A stretch of 64,000 nucleotides of DNA from Thalassospira lucentensis (GTDB lineage: Bacteria > Pseudomonadota > Alphaproteobacteria > Rhodospirillales > Thalassospiraceae): NCBI RefSeq assembly GCF_032921865.1, contig NZ_CP136684.1:7501-71500 (forward strand). Reading direction: 5' to 3'. Made by a program: the position numbers and the translations under genes. Shown here one piece after another: positions 8,362 to 17,687 of the stretch. The notes beneath the pieces are model-generated. The model saw only the letters and a program-made list of their open reading frames with translations. It was not told the DNA's origin and did not search any database. How positions within the stretch are numbered: position 1 is the stretch's first letter; every line of letters starts with the position of its first letter.

Positions 8362-9855
8362 TCAACCCTGATCCGTCATCACCCGTTTGACCGCGTTTTT
8401 CCATCCCGCCAAAAGATGATTGCGACGCCCCCCTTCAAGTTCCGGTTTGAATTCCGCGTCCATGTGCCAGTTTTCGGCAATATGGCCGAGATCGCGATAG
8501 ATACCCGCCTGCAACCCCGCAAGATAGGCCGCACCAAGCGCCGTCGTTTCCGTCACCACCGGGCGCTGAACCGGAATATCAAGAATGTCGGACAGATACT
8601 GGCACAGCCAGTCATTGGCGACCATACCACCGTCAACCCGAACGGCTTTGGGTGAAACACCGTCTGCGGCCATGGCTTCGAACAGATCAAAGGTCTGATA
8701 ACAAACGCTTTCAAGTGCAGCACGGACGAATTCGCGCGGACCGGTATCGCGGGTCAGCCCGAAAATGGCACCGCGCGCATCCGGATCCCAATAAGGTGCG
8801 CCAAGTCCGGTAAAGGCCGGGACAAGATAAACCCCGTGATTGTCATCAAGCGATTTGGCCAACCCTTCGCTTTCGGCGGCCGACTTGATGATGCCAAGTC
8901 CGTCGCGTAACCACTGCACCGCCGCCCCGGCAACAAAGATCGCCCCTTCGATGGCATAACTGGTTTTGCCGTTCAAACGATAACCGACCGTGGTCAGCAA
9001 ACGGTGCTGCGAGGTCACGGCCTCGTCCCCGGTATTGAGAATCACAAAGCAACCTGTGCCATAGGTACTTTTGATGTCGCCGGGTTCAAAGCAGCACTGA
9101 CCAAATGCGGCAGCTTGCTGGTCGCCTGCCATACCAAGCACCGGGATTTCACGCCCAAACAGTTCCGCATCGACCATACCGAAATCGGCGGCACAATCCT
9201 TGACTTCCGGCAACATGGATTTGGGGACGCGGAATATCTCGCAAAGCCGTTCATCCCACGCATTGTCACGAATATTAAAAAGATTGGTCCGCGCCGCATT
9301 GGTCGCGTCGGTCGCATGCGACCTGCCCCCGGTCAAACGCCACAGCAGGAATGAATCGACTGTACCAAAGGCCAGATCGCCCTGTTCGGCGCGGGCCCGT
9401 GCACCGGTTACATGATCAAGTATCCACGCAACCTTCGTCGCCGAAAAATAAGGGTCGATCAAAAGCCCGCTTCGATTATTCACATCCGTTTCGAGTTCCA
9501 GATCGCGCCGTTTCAGATCATGGCAAAGTGCGGCGGTACGTCGATCCTGCCAGACGATGGCATTATAAACCGCCTTCCCGGTTTTACGATCCCAGACCAC
9601 CGTGGTTTCACGCTGGTTGGTGATGCCAATCGCCGCGACATTGGCAGTATCGACCCGTGATAGGGCTTCGCGACAAACGGCGACAACTGTATCCCAAAGG
9701 TCTTCTGGATCATGTTCGACCCAGCCGCTGTTGGGGAAATGCTGTGGGAACTCCTGCTGCGCGACGGCCACAGATCTGCCATTGGCATCGAAAACGATGG
9801 CGCGTGAACTGGTGGTTCCCTGATCAATCGCCAGAATGTAGCGTGTATCGGTCAT
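8362..9855 (-). CDS. glpK: glycerol kinase
   Basis: A 497-residue FGGY-family kinase, full length for GlpK. It begins [14 protein letters not shown] (phosphate 1 motif) and contains [13 protein letters not shown], the AWILDHV region, [13 protein letters not shown] and [13 protein letters not shown], all typical of GlpK. It phosphorylates glycerol to sn-glycerol 3-phosphate, the substrate of GlpD encoded at 13926-15467. In rhizobia glpK belongs to the glp importer operon. Here it is separate and on the opposite strand, but its upstream region carries a palindrome nearly identical to one upstream of glpD, suggesting shared control. Confidence 0.95.
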   Translation of the reverse strand: MTDTRYILAIDQGTTSSRAIVFDANGRSVAVAQQEFPQHFPNSGWVEHDPEDLWDTVVAVCREALSRVDTANVAAIGITNQRETTVVWDRKTGKAVYNAIVWQDRRTAALCHDLKRRDLELETDVNNRSGLLIDPYFSATKVAWILDHVTGARARAEQGDLAFGTVDSFLLWRLTGGRSHATDATNAARTNLFNIRDNAWDERLCEIFRVPKSMLPEVKDCAADFGMVDAELFGREIPVLGMAGDQQAAAFGQCCFEPGDIKSTYGTGCFVILNTGDEAVTSQHRLLTTVGYRLNGKTSYAIEGAIFVAGAAVQWLRDGLGIIKSAAESEGLAKSLDDNHGVYLVPAFTGLGAPYWDPDARGAIFGLTRDTGPREFVRAALESVCYQTFDLFEAMAADGVSPKAVRVDGGMVANDWLCQYLSDILDIPVQRPVVTETTALGAAYLAGLQAGIYRDLGHIAENWHMDAEFKPELEGGRRNHLLAGWKNAVKRVMTDQG

Positions 9856-9989
9856 TTCTGTTTCCTCCCAAGCCGACAGTTGGTCTGCCGTACCCTCACA
9901 GCCCTTTGCGGCACCTGATTGTCACCGCGCATTCGGCTGGTTCAACTGATTTTGCGTTTCTATTTAGAAAAAAATCGCACCAAAAAACA

Positions 9990-10006
9990 ATTCGTTTTCG
10001 AAAATT
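9990..10006. promoter_or_regulatory. probable GlpR (DeoR-family) operator upstream of glpK
   Basis: TTCGTTTTCGAA (9991-10002) is a palindrome with TTCG/CGAA arms, as in GlpR operators. The 17-base core ATTCGTTTTCGAAAATT matches the site upstream of glpD at 15 of 17 positions. It lies about 135 bases upstream of the glpK ATG. No glpR gene is in the window. Confidence 0.5.
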
Positions 10007-10126
10007 TTATCAGATTTTTTGCCAGCCCCCTATCCTGTTTGGCAACAGGTTCGCCAAAATGATATAGAAGACAATACCTTACCACACGCCAACCCGGTTT
10101 GAGCATTCATCAGGAAAAACGCAGCA

Positions 10127-11221
10127 ATGATCATCGATCTGGTCTATGGCACCCGCCCCAACCTGATCAAGGCTGCGGCCCTTTATCTGGCATGGCAGGA
10201 AAAACGTGACGATCTGCCCTTTATCCTGCGCCTGATAGATACCGGCCAACATTGGGATCCGGCCCTTTCCGAAGGCTTGCGTCTTTCGCTTGGTTTGCCT
10301 GTCCCTGAAATCCGACTTGGAATCGGGCAACCGGGAAATAGCCGGCACACGCTTGTTCAGAATGCCGATGATGCTTATTGCCGGATGCTCGGCCAATCAC
10401 CGGCACAAGGGACAATTGTCATTGGCGATGTTAACGGCTCTTTGGGTGTCGCCCGCGCGGCAAAAAGGAACTCCACTTACCTGATCCATCTGGAAGCCGG
10501 GTTGCGTGGCGGGTTTGATGCCGTTGCCGAAGAAGCCAACCGGACAGAAATTGACGGCCTTTCCGATATGCACTGGGCTCCGGATAAGGCCGCAGCCGAC
10601 AACCTGCACAAAGAAGGCATTAAGGCAAAAGGCATCCACAATGTCGGTAATATCGTAATTGATGCGATGATTCGCTTCGGCGGATCAACAACGGCAATCT
10701 GGTCTTCATCGGCGCAAACGGGTCCGGTTCTGCTAACGCTGCATCGGGCGGAAAATATCGATAATCTTGTTCGGCTGTCTTCGATAATCGATGCCATTAT
10801 CGACCTTGCCCACGAAACCCCGATCATCTGGCCACTTCACCCGCGTGCGCAAGGCGCCTTTGCACAAAGCGGCTTTGGGCGTCGCATCCGTGATGCCGGA
10901 AACATCAAGATCGTAGCGCCGATGCTCTATCCCGATTTTCTGGCGGCTCTTGTTGCCGCACGCTATGTGATAACAGATTCCGGCGGAATAATTGATGAAT
11001 GCGCCTGGCTCGGCAAGGTGGGATGCATTTTGCGACCGACCACGGAACGCGCGACTGCACTTGAAGCGTCCGCGCTGGAACTTTGCGAACCGGCAGATCT
11101 GGTCCAAACCGCCACCAACCTTACGAACAGAACAGCTCCACTAGTTCCTTTCCGGCCTGCCGGTTGGGACGGCAAGACGGCTAACCGAATGCTTGATACG
11201 CTGGCTGCTCTTAACCGGTAA
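10127..11221 (+). CDS. UDP-N-acetylglucosamine 2-epimerase family protein (WecB-like)
   Basis: A 364-residue GT-B-fold epimerase homologue. Family motifs are present in order: GTRPNLIKAA at the N-terminus, GDVNGSLG, HLEAGLR, EEANRTEIDG, LTLHRAENID, and DSGGIIDECAWLG followed by TTERA. These correspond to the UDP- and active-site elements of WecB, which interconverts UDP-GlcNAc and UDP-ManNAc for surface glycans. Several positions are altered compared with the usual set (GTRPE is GTRPN, DSGGxQEE is DSGGIIDE), so the exact substrate is open. It stands alone but may work with the polysaccharide-type genes at 3869-7252. The start has AGGAAAAA upstream. Confidence 0.78.
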   Translation: MIIDLVYGTRPNLIKAAALYLAWQEKRDDLPFILRLIDTGQHWDPALSEGLRLSLGLPVPEIRLGIGQPGNSRHTLVQNADDAYCRMLGQSPAQGTIVIGDVNGSLGVARAAKRNSTYLIHLEAGLRGGFDAVAEEANRTEIDGLSDMHWAPDKAAADNLHKEGIKAKGIHNVGNIVIDAMIRFGGSTTAIWSSSAQTGPVLLTLHRAENIDNLVRLSSIIDAIIDLAHETPIIWPLHPRAQGAFAQSGFGRRIRDAGNIKIVAPMLYPDFLAALVAARYVITDSGGIIDECAWLGKVGCILRPTTERATALEASALELCEPADLVQTATNLTNRTAPLVPFRPAGWDGKTANRMLDTLAALNR

Positions 11222-11309
11222 AGTTTTCCGAGAAATCGCGGCACGGGATTTGCAGCCTGCGATCCCATGATTTCGTTTTACCGGCATTATTTTCCCATGG
11301 AGGATCGGG

Positions 11310-11822
11310 ATGGCGATATATGACACCCTGATGAGCATCAGCAACATCGCATCCAGTGCGAAAAGCACCTATGCGGCGGCAAAAACCATTGCCTCGAACA
11401 GTCAGCCCCTGCCCGAAGAGGACAAGGAAAAAAATGCCGACATCGCCTACATCAAGGAACACGGTTTCACGACCTATGTGAAGGAACTTGAAGAGCGCAA
11501 GATCGAAGAGATGCGCCGCAAGATCCTGCAATCGATGGGCCTTGATGAGGAAAGCCTAGCAAAGATGGGCGCAACCGAACGTCAGGCCATCGAAAAAACG
11601 ATTGCTGATGCGATCGAGGAAAAGCTGAATGGTGCGACACTTGCCAACAAGCAGAACAATGGTGAAGAAACACCGTCAGAACGACGTGATCGCATGCAGG
11701 CCGAAATTGCCTTCAACCCAAATATGTTCGATGTTTTCACAGCCCTTCAGTCTGAACTTTCGGATGGCTCGGTCCAGTCGATCACAGCCGATGACGAGAA
11801 AAAGCAGGATAACGCAGCATAA
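11310..11822 (+). CDS. hypothetical charged protein, probable coiled coil
   Basis: 170 residues that I do not recognise. The start is well supported by GGAGG ten bases upstream. The N-terminus is Ser/Ala-rich (SISNIASSAKSTYAAAK). A long charged helical stretch at about residues 38-108 is rich in Glu, Lys and Arg and has heptad-like spacing. The tail is acidic and polar. There is no signal peptide or membrane span, so a cytoplasmic protein is likely. It is followed by a strong bidirectional terminator shared with gabD and does not look linked to its neighbours. Confidence 0.7.
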   Translation: MAIYDTLMSISNIASSAKSTYAAAKTIASNSQPLPEEDKEKNADIAYIKEHGFTTYVKELEERKIEEMRRKILQSMGLDEESLAKMGATERQAIEKTIADAIEEKLNGATLANKQNNGEETPSERRDRMQAEIAFNPNMFDVFTALQSELSDGSVQSITADDEKKQDNAA

Positions 11823-11844
11823 CGTTGCGATTTCATGCAGAAAC

Positions 11845-11876
11845 AAAAGGCGCTGTCGAAGTGACAGCGCCTTTTT
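11845..11876. terminator. bidirectional rho-independent terminator
   Basis: GGCGCTGTC (11849-11857), loop GAAGT, GACAGCGCC (11863-11871), flanked by AAAA on the left and TTTTT on the right. It therefore works for the unknown gene on the plus strand and for gabD on the minus strand. Confidence 0.9.
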
Positions 11877-11899
11877 CGTTTCGGAAATCCGAAAATGCC

Positions 11900-13360
11900 T
11901 TAATCATCGATGCCTGCCATGCAGACATATTTGACTTCAAGGTAATCCTCGACCCCGTATTTCGAACCTTCGCGGCCGATGCCTGACTGCTTGTAGCCGC
12001 CAAACGGGGCAACTTCGGTCGCAATCACACCTGCATTGACGCCGACCAGACCGGTTTCAAGGCCTTCGGCAAGTTTCCAGATACGGCTGATGTCACGCGA
12101 ATAGAAGTACGATGCCAGGCCGAACTCGGAATCGTTGGCCATTTCAAGCACTTCATCATCACTGTGGAAGCGAATCAGCGGTGCCATCGGACCGAAAGTT
12201 TCCTCGCGGAAGACCAGCATGTCGCGGTTGGCATCGGCAATCACGGTCGGTTCGAAGAAACTGCCGCCCTTTGCGTGGCGCTTGCCACCGGTCAAAACCC
12301 GACCGCCCTTGGAAAGCGCATCGGCAATCTGGTTTTCGACTTTCTCGACAGCCTTTTCCGTAATCAGCGGACCAAGAACAACGCCTTCTTCGGTGCCATC
12401 GCCCACTTTCATTGCCGATGCCTTCGCAGCGTATTTTTCGGCAAATTCGTCATAGACGGCGTCATGAACAAAGATACGGTTGGCACAAACACAGGTCTGG
12501 CCGCTATTGCGGTATTTCGAAGCAATCGCCCCTTCGACCGCAGCATCGACATCTGCGTCCTCGCAAACGATGAACGGCGCATTACCGCCAAGCTCAAGAC
12601 TGATTTTCTTGACAGTGTCGGCGCACTGACGCATCAGCAAACGGCCAACTGCGGTCGAACCGGTAAAGGTCAGTTTGCGTACAATCGGGTTTTCGGTCAT
12701 TTCGGCACCGATGGTTTTGGCGTTCCCGGTCACAATTGACAAAAGCCCCTTGGGCAAACCGGCGCGTTCGGCAAGGATCGCCATCGCAAGGGCAGAATAC
12801 GGGGTTTCCATCGCTGGTTTGACAACCATCGCACAGCCAACGGCCAATGCCGGTGCGGCCTTGCGGGTGATCATCGCGGTCGGGAAGTTCCAGGGTGTGA
12901 TCGCGGCACAAACCCCAACCGGTTCTTTCAAAACGACAACACGGCGCCCCGGTGCGAAGGTCGGAATGACGTCACCATAGATGCGCTTGCCTTCTTCGGC
13001 GAACCATTGCAGGAAGGACGAGGCATAAGCAATTTCACCGCGCGATTCTGCAAGCGGCTTACCCTGTTCGGCCGTCATCAGGCGCGCCAGATCTTCCTGA
13101 TTTTCCATCATCAGGTCGTACCATTTCATCAGAATGGCCGACCGTTCCTTGGCCGTGCGTTTCTTCCACTGCTTTTGCGCCTTTTCGGCAACTTCAATCG
13201 CGTGGGCAACTGCATCACGACCCAGAACCGGCACCGTGCCAAGCACTTCGCCCGTCGCAGGATTGGTAACCTGTTCAGTTTTGCCGTCTGGGGCGTCAAC
13301 CCATTCACCGCCGATATAAGCCTGCTGAGTGAACAAGGACGGGTCTTTTAGAGAAACCAT
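11900..13360 (-). CDS. gabD: NAD(P)-dependent succinate-semialdehyde dehydrogenase
   Basis: About 486 residues, the usual length of GabD. It follows the Escherichia coli GabD pattern closely along its whole length: SLFTQQAYIGGEW, ITPWNFPTAMITRK, FTGSTAVGR, catalytic Glu in ELGGNAPF, catalytic Cys in GQTCVCANR, and the ending VEDYLEVKYVC. It oxidises succinate semialdehyde to succinate. Because the hydroxyproline pathway in this window lacks an alpha-ketoglutarate-semialdehyde dehydrogenase, it could serve that step, but its sequence favours GabD. The frame extends 73 codons upstream of the chosen ATG; 13360 is preferred because CCGGAGG lies just before it and the family begins there. Confidence 0.88.
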   Translation of the reverse strand: MVSLKDPSLFTQQAYIGGEWVDAPDGKTEQVTNPATGEVLGTVPVLGRDAVAHAIEVAEKAQKQWKKRTAKERSAILMKWYDLMMENQEDLARLMTAEQGKPLAESRGEIAYASSFLQWFAEEGKRIYGDVIPTFAPGRRVVVLKEPVGVCAAITPWNFPTAMITRKAAPALAVGCAMVVKPAMETPYSALAMAILAERAGLPKGLLSIVTGNAKTIGAEMTENPIVRKLTFTGSTAVGRLLMRQCADTVKKISLELGGNAPFIVCEDADVDAAVEGAIASKYRNSGQTCVCANRIFVHDAVYDEFAEKYAAKASAMKVGDGTEEGVVLGPLITEKAVEKVENQIADALSKGGRVLTGGKRHAKGGSFFEPTVIADANRDMLVFREETFGPMAPLIRFHSDDEVLEMANDSEFGLASYFYSRDISRIWKLAEGLETGLVGVNAGVIATEVAPFGGYKQSGIGREGSKYGVEDYLEVKYVCMAGIDD

Positions 13361-13925
13361 GGGAATGCCTCCGGAATTTTGCTTTGGGATCGAAGCATGA
13401 AAGTCATGACCATCATCTAGTTCGATCCGTGGTGGTTGCCACATCTTCGCAAGGAAAAAGCCCATTTGGCAATCGCAAACACCTTGCGTGCAATGCTTTG
13501 CAACAAGATTGCGTCTGGTTTCTGATATGGCGCGTTTTTTCGCAGAACCAGCCGATAAACGGTTGTTTTCCCCATCCACCCCACTCGGCTAAGGCAAGTT
13601 TCGCATGATTTAAGGCCGCAATCTTATGCCTTGGGGGAACAGATGGCTGCATTCATTTTTTTCGGTTTCAAACGATTCTGGTCAATTTCCCGGAGCAAAT
13701 CGGTTCGAGCTGATCATTCAGCCGGAAACAAAATAAATCTGTCAGCCACAAAGAACCCATATATTACAACCCATTATAACCCTGCATCCTTATTTCGTTA
13801 TCGAAAATTAAAATTCTTCATAATTTTCGCTTGCAATTATTTTGGGTGGTTCGTAACGTTTTTGAAAGAACAGAATGACAGTTGAGAACATCTGTCACAA
13901 ATCAGAGCAATCAGGGAGGAAGCGG
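13361..13925. other. 565-base intergenic region between gabD and glpD
   Basis: This divergent region holds the promoters of gabD and the glp operon. The only clear element is the GlpR-like palindrome at 13793-13806. The stretch at about 13740-13850 is AT-rich, as expected of promoter DNA. Short open frames here have no ribosome-binding sites and no recognisable content, so I see no gene. Confidence 0.5.
13792..13809. promoter_or_regulatory. probable GlpR (DeoR-family) operator upstream of glpD
   Basis: TTTCGTTATCGAAA is a near-perfect palindrome with TTTCG/CGAAA arms, about 120 bases upstream of the glpD start. It is continued by AATT as in the glpK site at 9991. The E. coli GlpR operators likewise carry TTCG and CGAA half-sites four bases apart. 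Assignment to GlpR is inference. Confidence 0.5.
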
Positions 13926-15467
13926 TTGCTCAATTCAGAAACATACGACATTGCCATCATTGGCGGTGGCATCAATGGCGCAGGCATTGCGCGTGATGCA
14001 TCCGGCCGTGGCCTCAAGGTCTTTCTTTGCGAAAAGAACGACCTTGCAAGTGCGACTTCATCGGCCAGCACAAAGCTGATCCATGGCGGGTTGCGTTATC
14101 TTGAGCATTACGAATTCCGCCTTGTGCGTGAGGCCCTGATCGAGCGCGAAGTGCTTTTGAACGCCGCCCCGCACATTATCTGGCCTCTTCGTTTCGTTCT
14201 GCCCCATGTCAAAGGATTGCGTCCGGCCTGGATGATCCGGCTGGGCCTGTTCCTGTATGATCACCTTGGCGGCCGTGAAAAACTTCCCGGTTCGGAAGGT
14301 ATCCGCCTGAAGCAGCATGTCGCCGGTGCGCCGCTGATTGCCGGCATGGAAAAGGCTTTCGTCTATTCCGATTGTTGGGTGCAGGATGCCCGTCTTGTCG
14401 TCCTTAACGCGATGGATGCACGTAATCGCGGTGCAGACATCCGGGTCGGAACCGAATGTGTTGCCGCCAGACGCGAGGGCGATCTGTGGTCTGTCACCGT
14501 TCGGGACAATGCCGGCGAACACACAGTCAAAGCTAGGTCACTGGTCAATGCCGCCGGTCCTTGGTGTGCGGAAATCCTTGAAAAACGTGTCGAAGCCAAA
14601 AAGAAACAGGGCATTCGCATGGTTCAGGGCAGCCACATCGTGGTGCCAAAGCTGTTTGACCATGATTACTGCTATATTTTCCAGAATCCGGATGGCCGTA
14701 TCGTTTTTGCCATCCCCTACGAACAGGATTTCACCCTGATCGGCACCACGGACCGCGATTATAAAGGCGATCCGTCAAAGGTTGCGATCAGCGCAGATGA
14801 AATCAGCTATCTGTGCGAACTCGCCAATACCTATTTCGCGCATAAAATCTCGCCAACCGATGTCGTCTGGTCCTATTCCGGCGTTCGTCCGCTTTACGGC
14901 GACGGCTCCGAAGATGCATCCCAGGTCACGCGCGACTATGTTCTTGAAATTGATAATGGCGACAAGGGTGCACCGCTTCTGAACATTTATGGCGGCAAAA
15001 TCACCACCTATCGCAAGCTAGCTGAATCAGCGATGAGCAAACTTTCCCCCTATCTCGGGATTGCAGATGATCGCTGGACCGATAGCGTCGCCCTTCCGGG
15101 CGGCGACATGCCAAATGGCGATTTCGAAAGCTATCTTGCTGCAATGCAAAAGAAATTTCCGTGGATTCCGGCGGCTCAACTCTACCGCTACGTGCGAAAC
15201 TACGGCACACTGACCCTCACCATCATTGGCGATGCATCAGACCTTTCCGGGCTGGGTACGCATCTTGGCGATGATATTTACGAATGCGAACTGCGCTATC
15301 TGGCGGATCAGGAATGGGCACGTACTGCCGATGACGTATTGTGGCGCCGATCCAAACTCGGCCTGCATCTGTCAAAGGATGCCCAGACCGCCATTGCGCA
15401 ATGGTTTGCGACTGAAACCAAATCGAATAACGCCGTGAAAACGGGCGAAGGAACAAATGTGAAATGA
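13926..15467 (+). CDS. glpD: aerobic glycerol-3-phosphate dehydrogenase
   Basis: About 513 residues. The N-terminus TYDIAIIGGGINGAGIARDASGRG region is the FAD-binding motif of GlpD, followed by KLIHGGLRYLE, and later YGGKITTYRKLAE. It is membrane-associated and oxidises glycerol 3-phosphate to dihydroxyacetone phosphate, feeding electrons to quinone. The start is probably the TTG at 13926, because the strong GGGAGGA lies five bases before it and the protein then begins like its relatives. An ATG at 13875 in frame has only a poor site. It is first in the glp importer operon, and its stop overlaps the glpS start by four bases. Confidence 0.93.
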   Translation: MLNSETYDIAIIGGGINGAGIARDASGRGLKVFLCEKNDLASATSSASTKLIHGGLRYLEHYEFRLVREALIEREVLLNAAPHIIWPLRFVLPHVKGLRPAWMIRLGLFLYDHLGGREKLPGSEGIRLKQHVAGAPLIAGMEKAFVYSDCWVQDARLVVLNAMDARNRGADIRVGTECVAARREGDLWSVTVRDNAGEHTVKARSLVNAAGPWCAEILEKRVEAKKKQGIRMVQGSHIVVPKLFDHDYCYIFQNPDGRIVFAIPYEQDFTLIGTTDRDYKGDPSKVAISADEISYLCELANTYFAHKISPTDVVWSYSGVRPLYGDGSEDASQVTRDYVLEIDNGDKGAPLLNIYGGKITTYRKLAESAMSKLSPYLGIADDRWTDSVALPGGDMPNGDFESYLAAMQKKFPWIPAAQLYRYVRNYGTLTLTIIGDASDLSGLGTHLGDDIYECELRYLADQEWARTADDVLWRRSKLGLHLSKDAQTAIAQWFATETKSNNAVKTGEGTNVK

Positions 15468-16564
15468 CCCTTACGCTTGAAAACATAACCAAGACCGTGG
15501 GAGGAGAAACCCACATCGACGACGTGTCGATGTCGCTGGAGCCGGGATCATTTAACGTCCTTCTCGGGCGGACCCTGGCGGGCAAAACGACGCTGATGCG
15601 CATTATGGCAGGTCTTGAACCACCAACCAGCGGGCGCATCCTCGTCAATGGCAACGATGTCACCGGCATGCCCGTTCAGAAACGCAACGTCGCGATGGTC
15701 TATCAGCAGTTCATCAATTATCCGTCGATGAGCGTCTATGACAATATCGCGTCCCCCTTGAAATTGCAGGGTGTCGACGCGGCTGAAGTCGAACGTCGCG
15801 TAAAATCCACCGCCGAACTGATGCATATCGAACATCTGCTTGATCGTCTGCCGCAGGAACTTTCGGGCGGTCAGCAACAGCGCACTGCGATGGCGCGCGC
15901 CATGGTCAAGGATTGCACCCTGCTTCTGCTTGACGAGCCGCTGGTCAACCTTGACTACAAACTGCGCGAAGAACTGCGTGAGGAAATCCCGAACCTTCTG
16001 GCGGAACGTGACACCATTGTCGTTTACGCCACCACCGAGCCGATGGAAGCCCTTTTGCTGGGTGGTAAATGTGCGGTGATGCATGAAGGCCGCGTCACCC
16101 AGTTTGGCCCGACCACGCAGGTTTATCACAATCCGGCCTTTGTCGAGACCGGCCTGATCTTTTCCGATCCGCCGATTAATCTCGTCAAGGCCGAGGTCCG
16201 TGATAGTGCTCTCTATCTGGCAAGCGGCCATCAGGTCCCGCTGAGCGGCCATCTTTCAGCCCTTACCGATGGACAATACACCATCGGGGTTCGCGCCAAT
16301 CACCTGTCGGTCGATCAGACCAGTGCCGAATGCGTTGCGATGCAGGGCCAGGTTGAACTGGCTGAAATCACCGGCTCGGAAACCTTTGTCCATGTTCATT
16401 TCAACGACGTTTCCTGGGTGATTCAGGAAGAAGGTGTGCACAACCCGCGGCTTGGCGAGGCGGCCACCTTCTATGTCGACCCCAAACGTCTGTTTGCCTA
16501 TGACGCCAATGATCGCCTTGTGGCGGCACCGCCTGTTGAAATTCAAAACGGCAAGGCCGCCTGA
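15464..16564 (+). CDS. glpS: glycerol ABC importer, ATP-binding subunit GlpS (H-loop His replaced by Thr)
   Basis: 366 residues, a CUT1-type (MalK/UgpC-like) ATPase with a C-terminal OB-type regulatory domain. Walker A is GRTLAGKT (35-42), the Q-loop is MVYQQF (78-83), the signature is an intact LSGGQ (133-137), and Walker B is LLLLDEP (153-159). The switch histidine of the H-loop, normally in VTHDQ, is Thr191 (YATTEP). So this subunit can supply a good signature to its partner, but its own site lacks the histidine needed for efficient hydrolysis. Gene order glpD-S-T-P-Q-U-V is that described for glycerol uptake in Rhizobium leguminosarum. Its ATG overlaps the glpD stop. Confidence 0.92.
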   Translation: MTLTLENITKTVGGETHIDDVSMSLEPGSFNVLLGRTLAGKTTLMRIMAGLEPPTSGRILVNGNDVTGMPVQKRNVAMVYQQFINYPSMSVYDNIASPLKLQGVDAAEVERRVKSTAELMHIEHLLDRLPQELSGGQQQRTAMARAMVKDCTLLLLDEPLVNLDYKLREELREEIPNLLAERDTIVVYATTEPMEALLLGGKCAVMHEGRVTQFGPTTQVYHNPAFVETGLIFSDPPINLVKAEVRDSALYLASGHQVPLSGHLSALTDGQYTIGVRANHLSVDQTSAECVAMQGQVELAEITGSETFVHVHFNDVSWVIQEEGVHNPRLGEAATFYVDPKRLFAYDANDRLVAAPPVEIQNGKAA

Positions 16565-16579
16565 GGTTGGAGAACTAAA

Positions 16580-17674
16580 ATGGCACGTATCGATCTTAAA
16601 AGCCTTGCGCATTCATACTTCCCCGAACCGAAAGGGGACGAGGATTACGCCCTTCGCCGCATGGAACATGTCTGGGAAGATGGCGGGGCTTATGCCCTTC
16701 TTGGCCCGTCGGGCTGCGGCAAGACGACTTTGCTTAACATCATTTCCGGCCTTCTGACCCCGTCCGAGGGACAGGTCCTGTTTGATGGCAAGGACGTCAC
16801 CAAACTGGCCCCCGAAGAACGCAATATCGCGCAGGTTTTCCAATTCCCGGTCATTTACGACACCATGACCGTTTACGAAAACCTTGCCTTTCCGCTGCGT
16901 AACCGCGGTGTTGATCCCAAACGGGTTGATGAACGGGTGCGAGAAATTGCCGGAATGCTCGACCTGACCGGCAAGCTGAAACAAAAAGCGCGTGGTCTGG
17001 GTGCGGATGAAAAGCAGACGATCTCGCTTGGCCGCGGATTGGTCCGCGACGATGTTTCGGCAATCCTGTTTGACGAACCGCTAACCGTGATCGACCCGCA
17101 TCTGAAATGGGTCCTGCGCCGCAAGCTCAAGGAAATTCACAACAAACTGCGCCCGACCATGGTCTATGTGACCCATGACCAGGTCGAAGCCCTGACATTT
17201 GCCGATAAGGTCGTTGTCATGTATGGCGGCAAGGTCGTGCAGCTTGGTACCCCGCAGGAACTGTTTGAAAATCCGGCCCATACCTTTGTCGGCTACTTCA
17301 TCGGAAGCCCGGGCATGAATATCATGCCGTGTAATATCGATGCCGGTGCGGCCTGGATTGATGGCAAACGCATCGCACTTTCGGATCGCCACATGGAAGC
17401 CGTTTCCAAGGCATCCGGGCAGATTGAACTTGGCATCCGTCCCGAATTCCTGCGCATCGAAACCGACAGCGGTTCCGAAGGCGATAACGGGATCGAGGTC
17501 AATATCGTCAAGGTCGAAGACCTCGGCCAATACAAGATCGCAACCACCCGGTTCGGCTCGTCCGAAATGAAGGTCAAGGTCAGCGAAGATCAGCAGATCA
17601 CCGGCCAAAGCGGCATCCTCCGGTTCGCACCGGAATGGACCAAGCTTTACGCCGACAGCCAGCTGGTCGCATGA
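16580..17674 (+). CDS. glpT: glycerol ABC importer, ATP-binding subunit GlpT (degenerate signature motif)
   Basis: 364 residues, the partner CUT1-type ATPase. Walker A GPSGCGKT (42-49), Walker B AILFDEP (161-167) and the H-loop VTHDQ with His199 are all intact. The LSGGQ signature is replaced by LGADE (140-144) ahead of the usual LGRGL helix. The lesions in GlpS and GlpT are therefore complementary: GlpT's nucleotide-binding half plus the GlpS signature makes a canonical site, and the other pairing is degenerate. The subunit ends with an OB-type regulatory domain. It starts 16 bases after glpS behind GGTTGGAGAA. Do not confuse it with the E. coli GlpT antiporter. Confidence 0.92.
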   Translation: MARIDLKSLAHSYFPEPKGDEDYALRRMEHVWEDGGAYALLGPSGCGKTTLLNIISGLLTPSEGQVLFDGKDVTKLAPEERNIAQVFQFPVIYDTMTVYENLAFPLRNRGVDPKRVDERVREIAGMLDLTGKLKQKARGLGADEKQTISLGRGLVRDDVSAILFDEPLTVIDPHLKWVLRRKLKEIHNKLRPTMVYVTHDQVEALTFADKVVVMYGGKVVQLGTPQELFENPAHTFVGYFIGSPGMNIMPCNIDAGAAWIDGKRIALSDRHMEAVSKASGQIELGIRPEFLRIETDSGSEGDNGIEVNIVKVEDLGQYKIATTRFGSSEMKVKVSEDQQITGQSGILRFAPEWTKLYADSQLVA

Positions 17675-17687
17675 GGGGGATGGGGAA

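Noticed and set aside
11900-13360. gabD as the alpha-ketoglutarate-semialdehyde dehydrogenase of the hydroxyproline pathway
   Set aside because: Sequence follows E. coli GabD along its whole length, and it is 8 kb away in a separate transcription unit.
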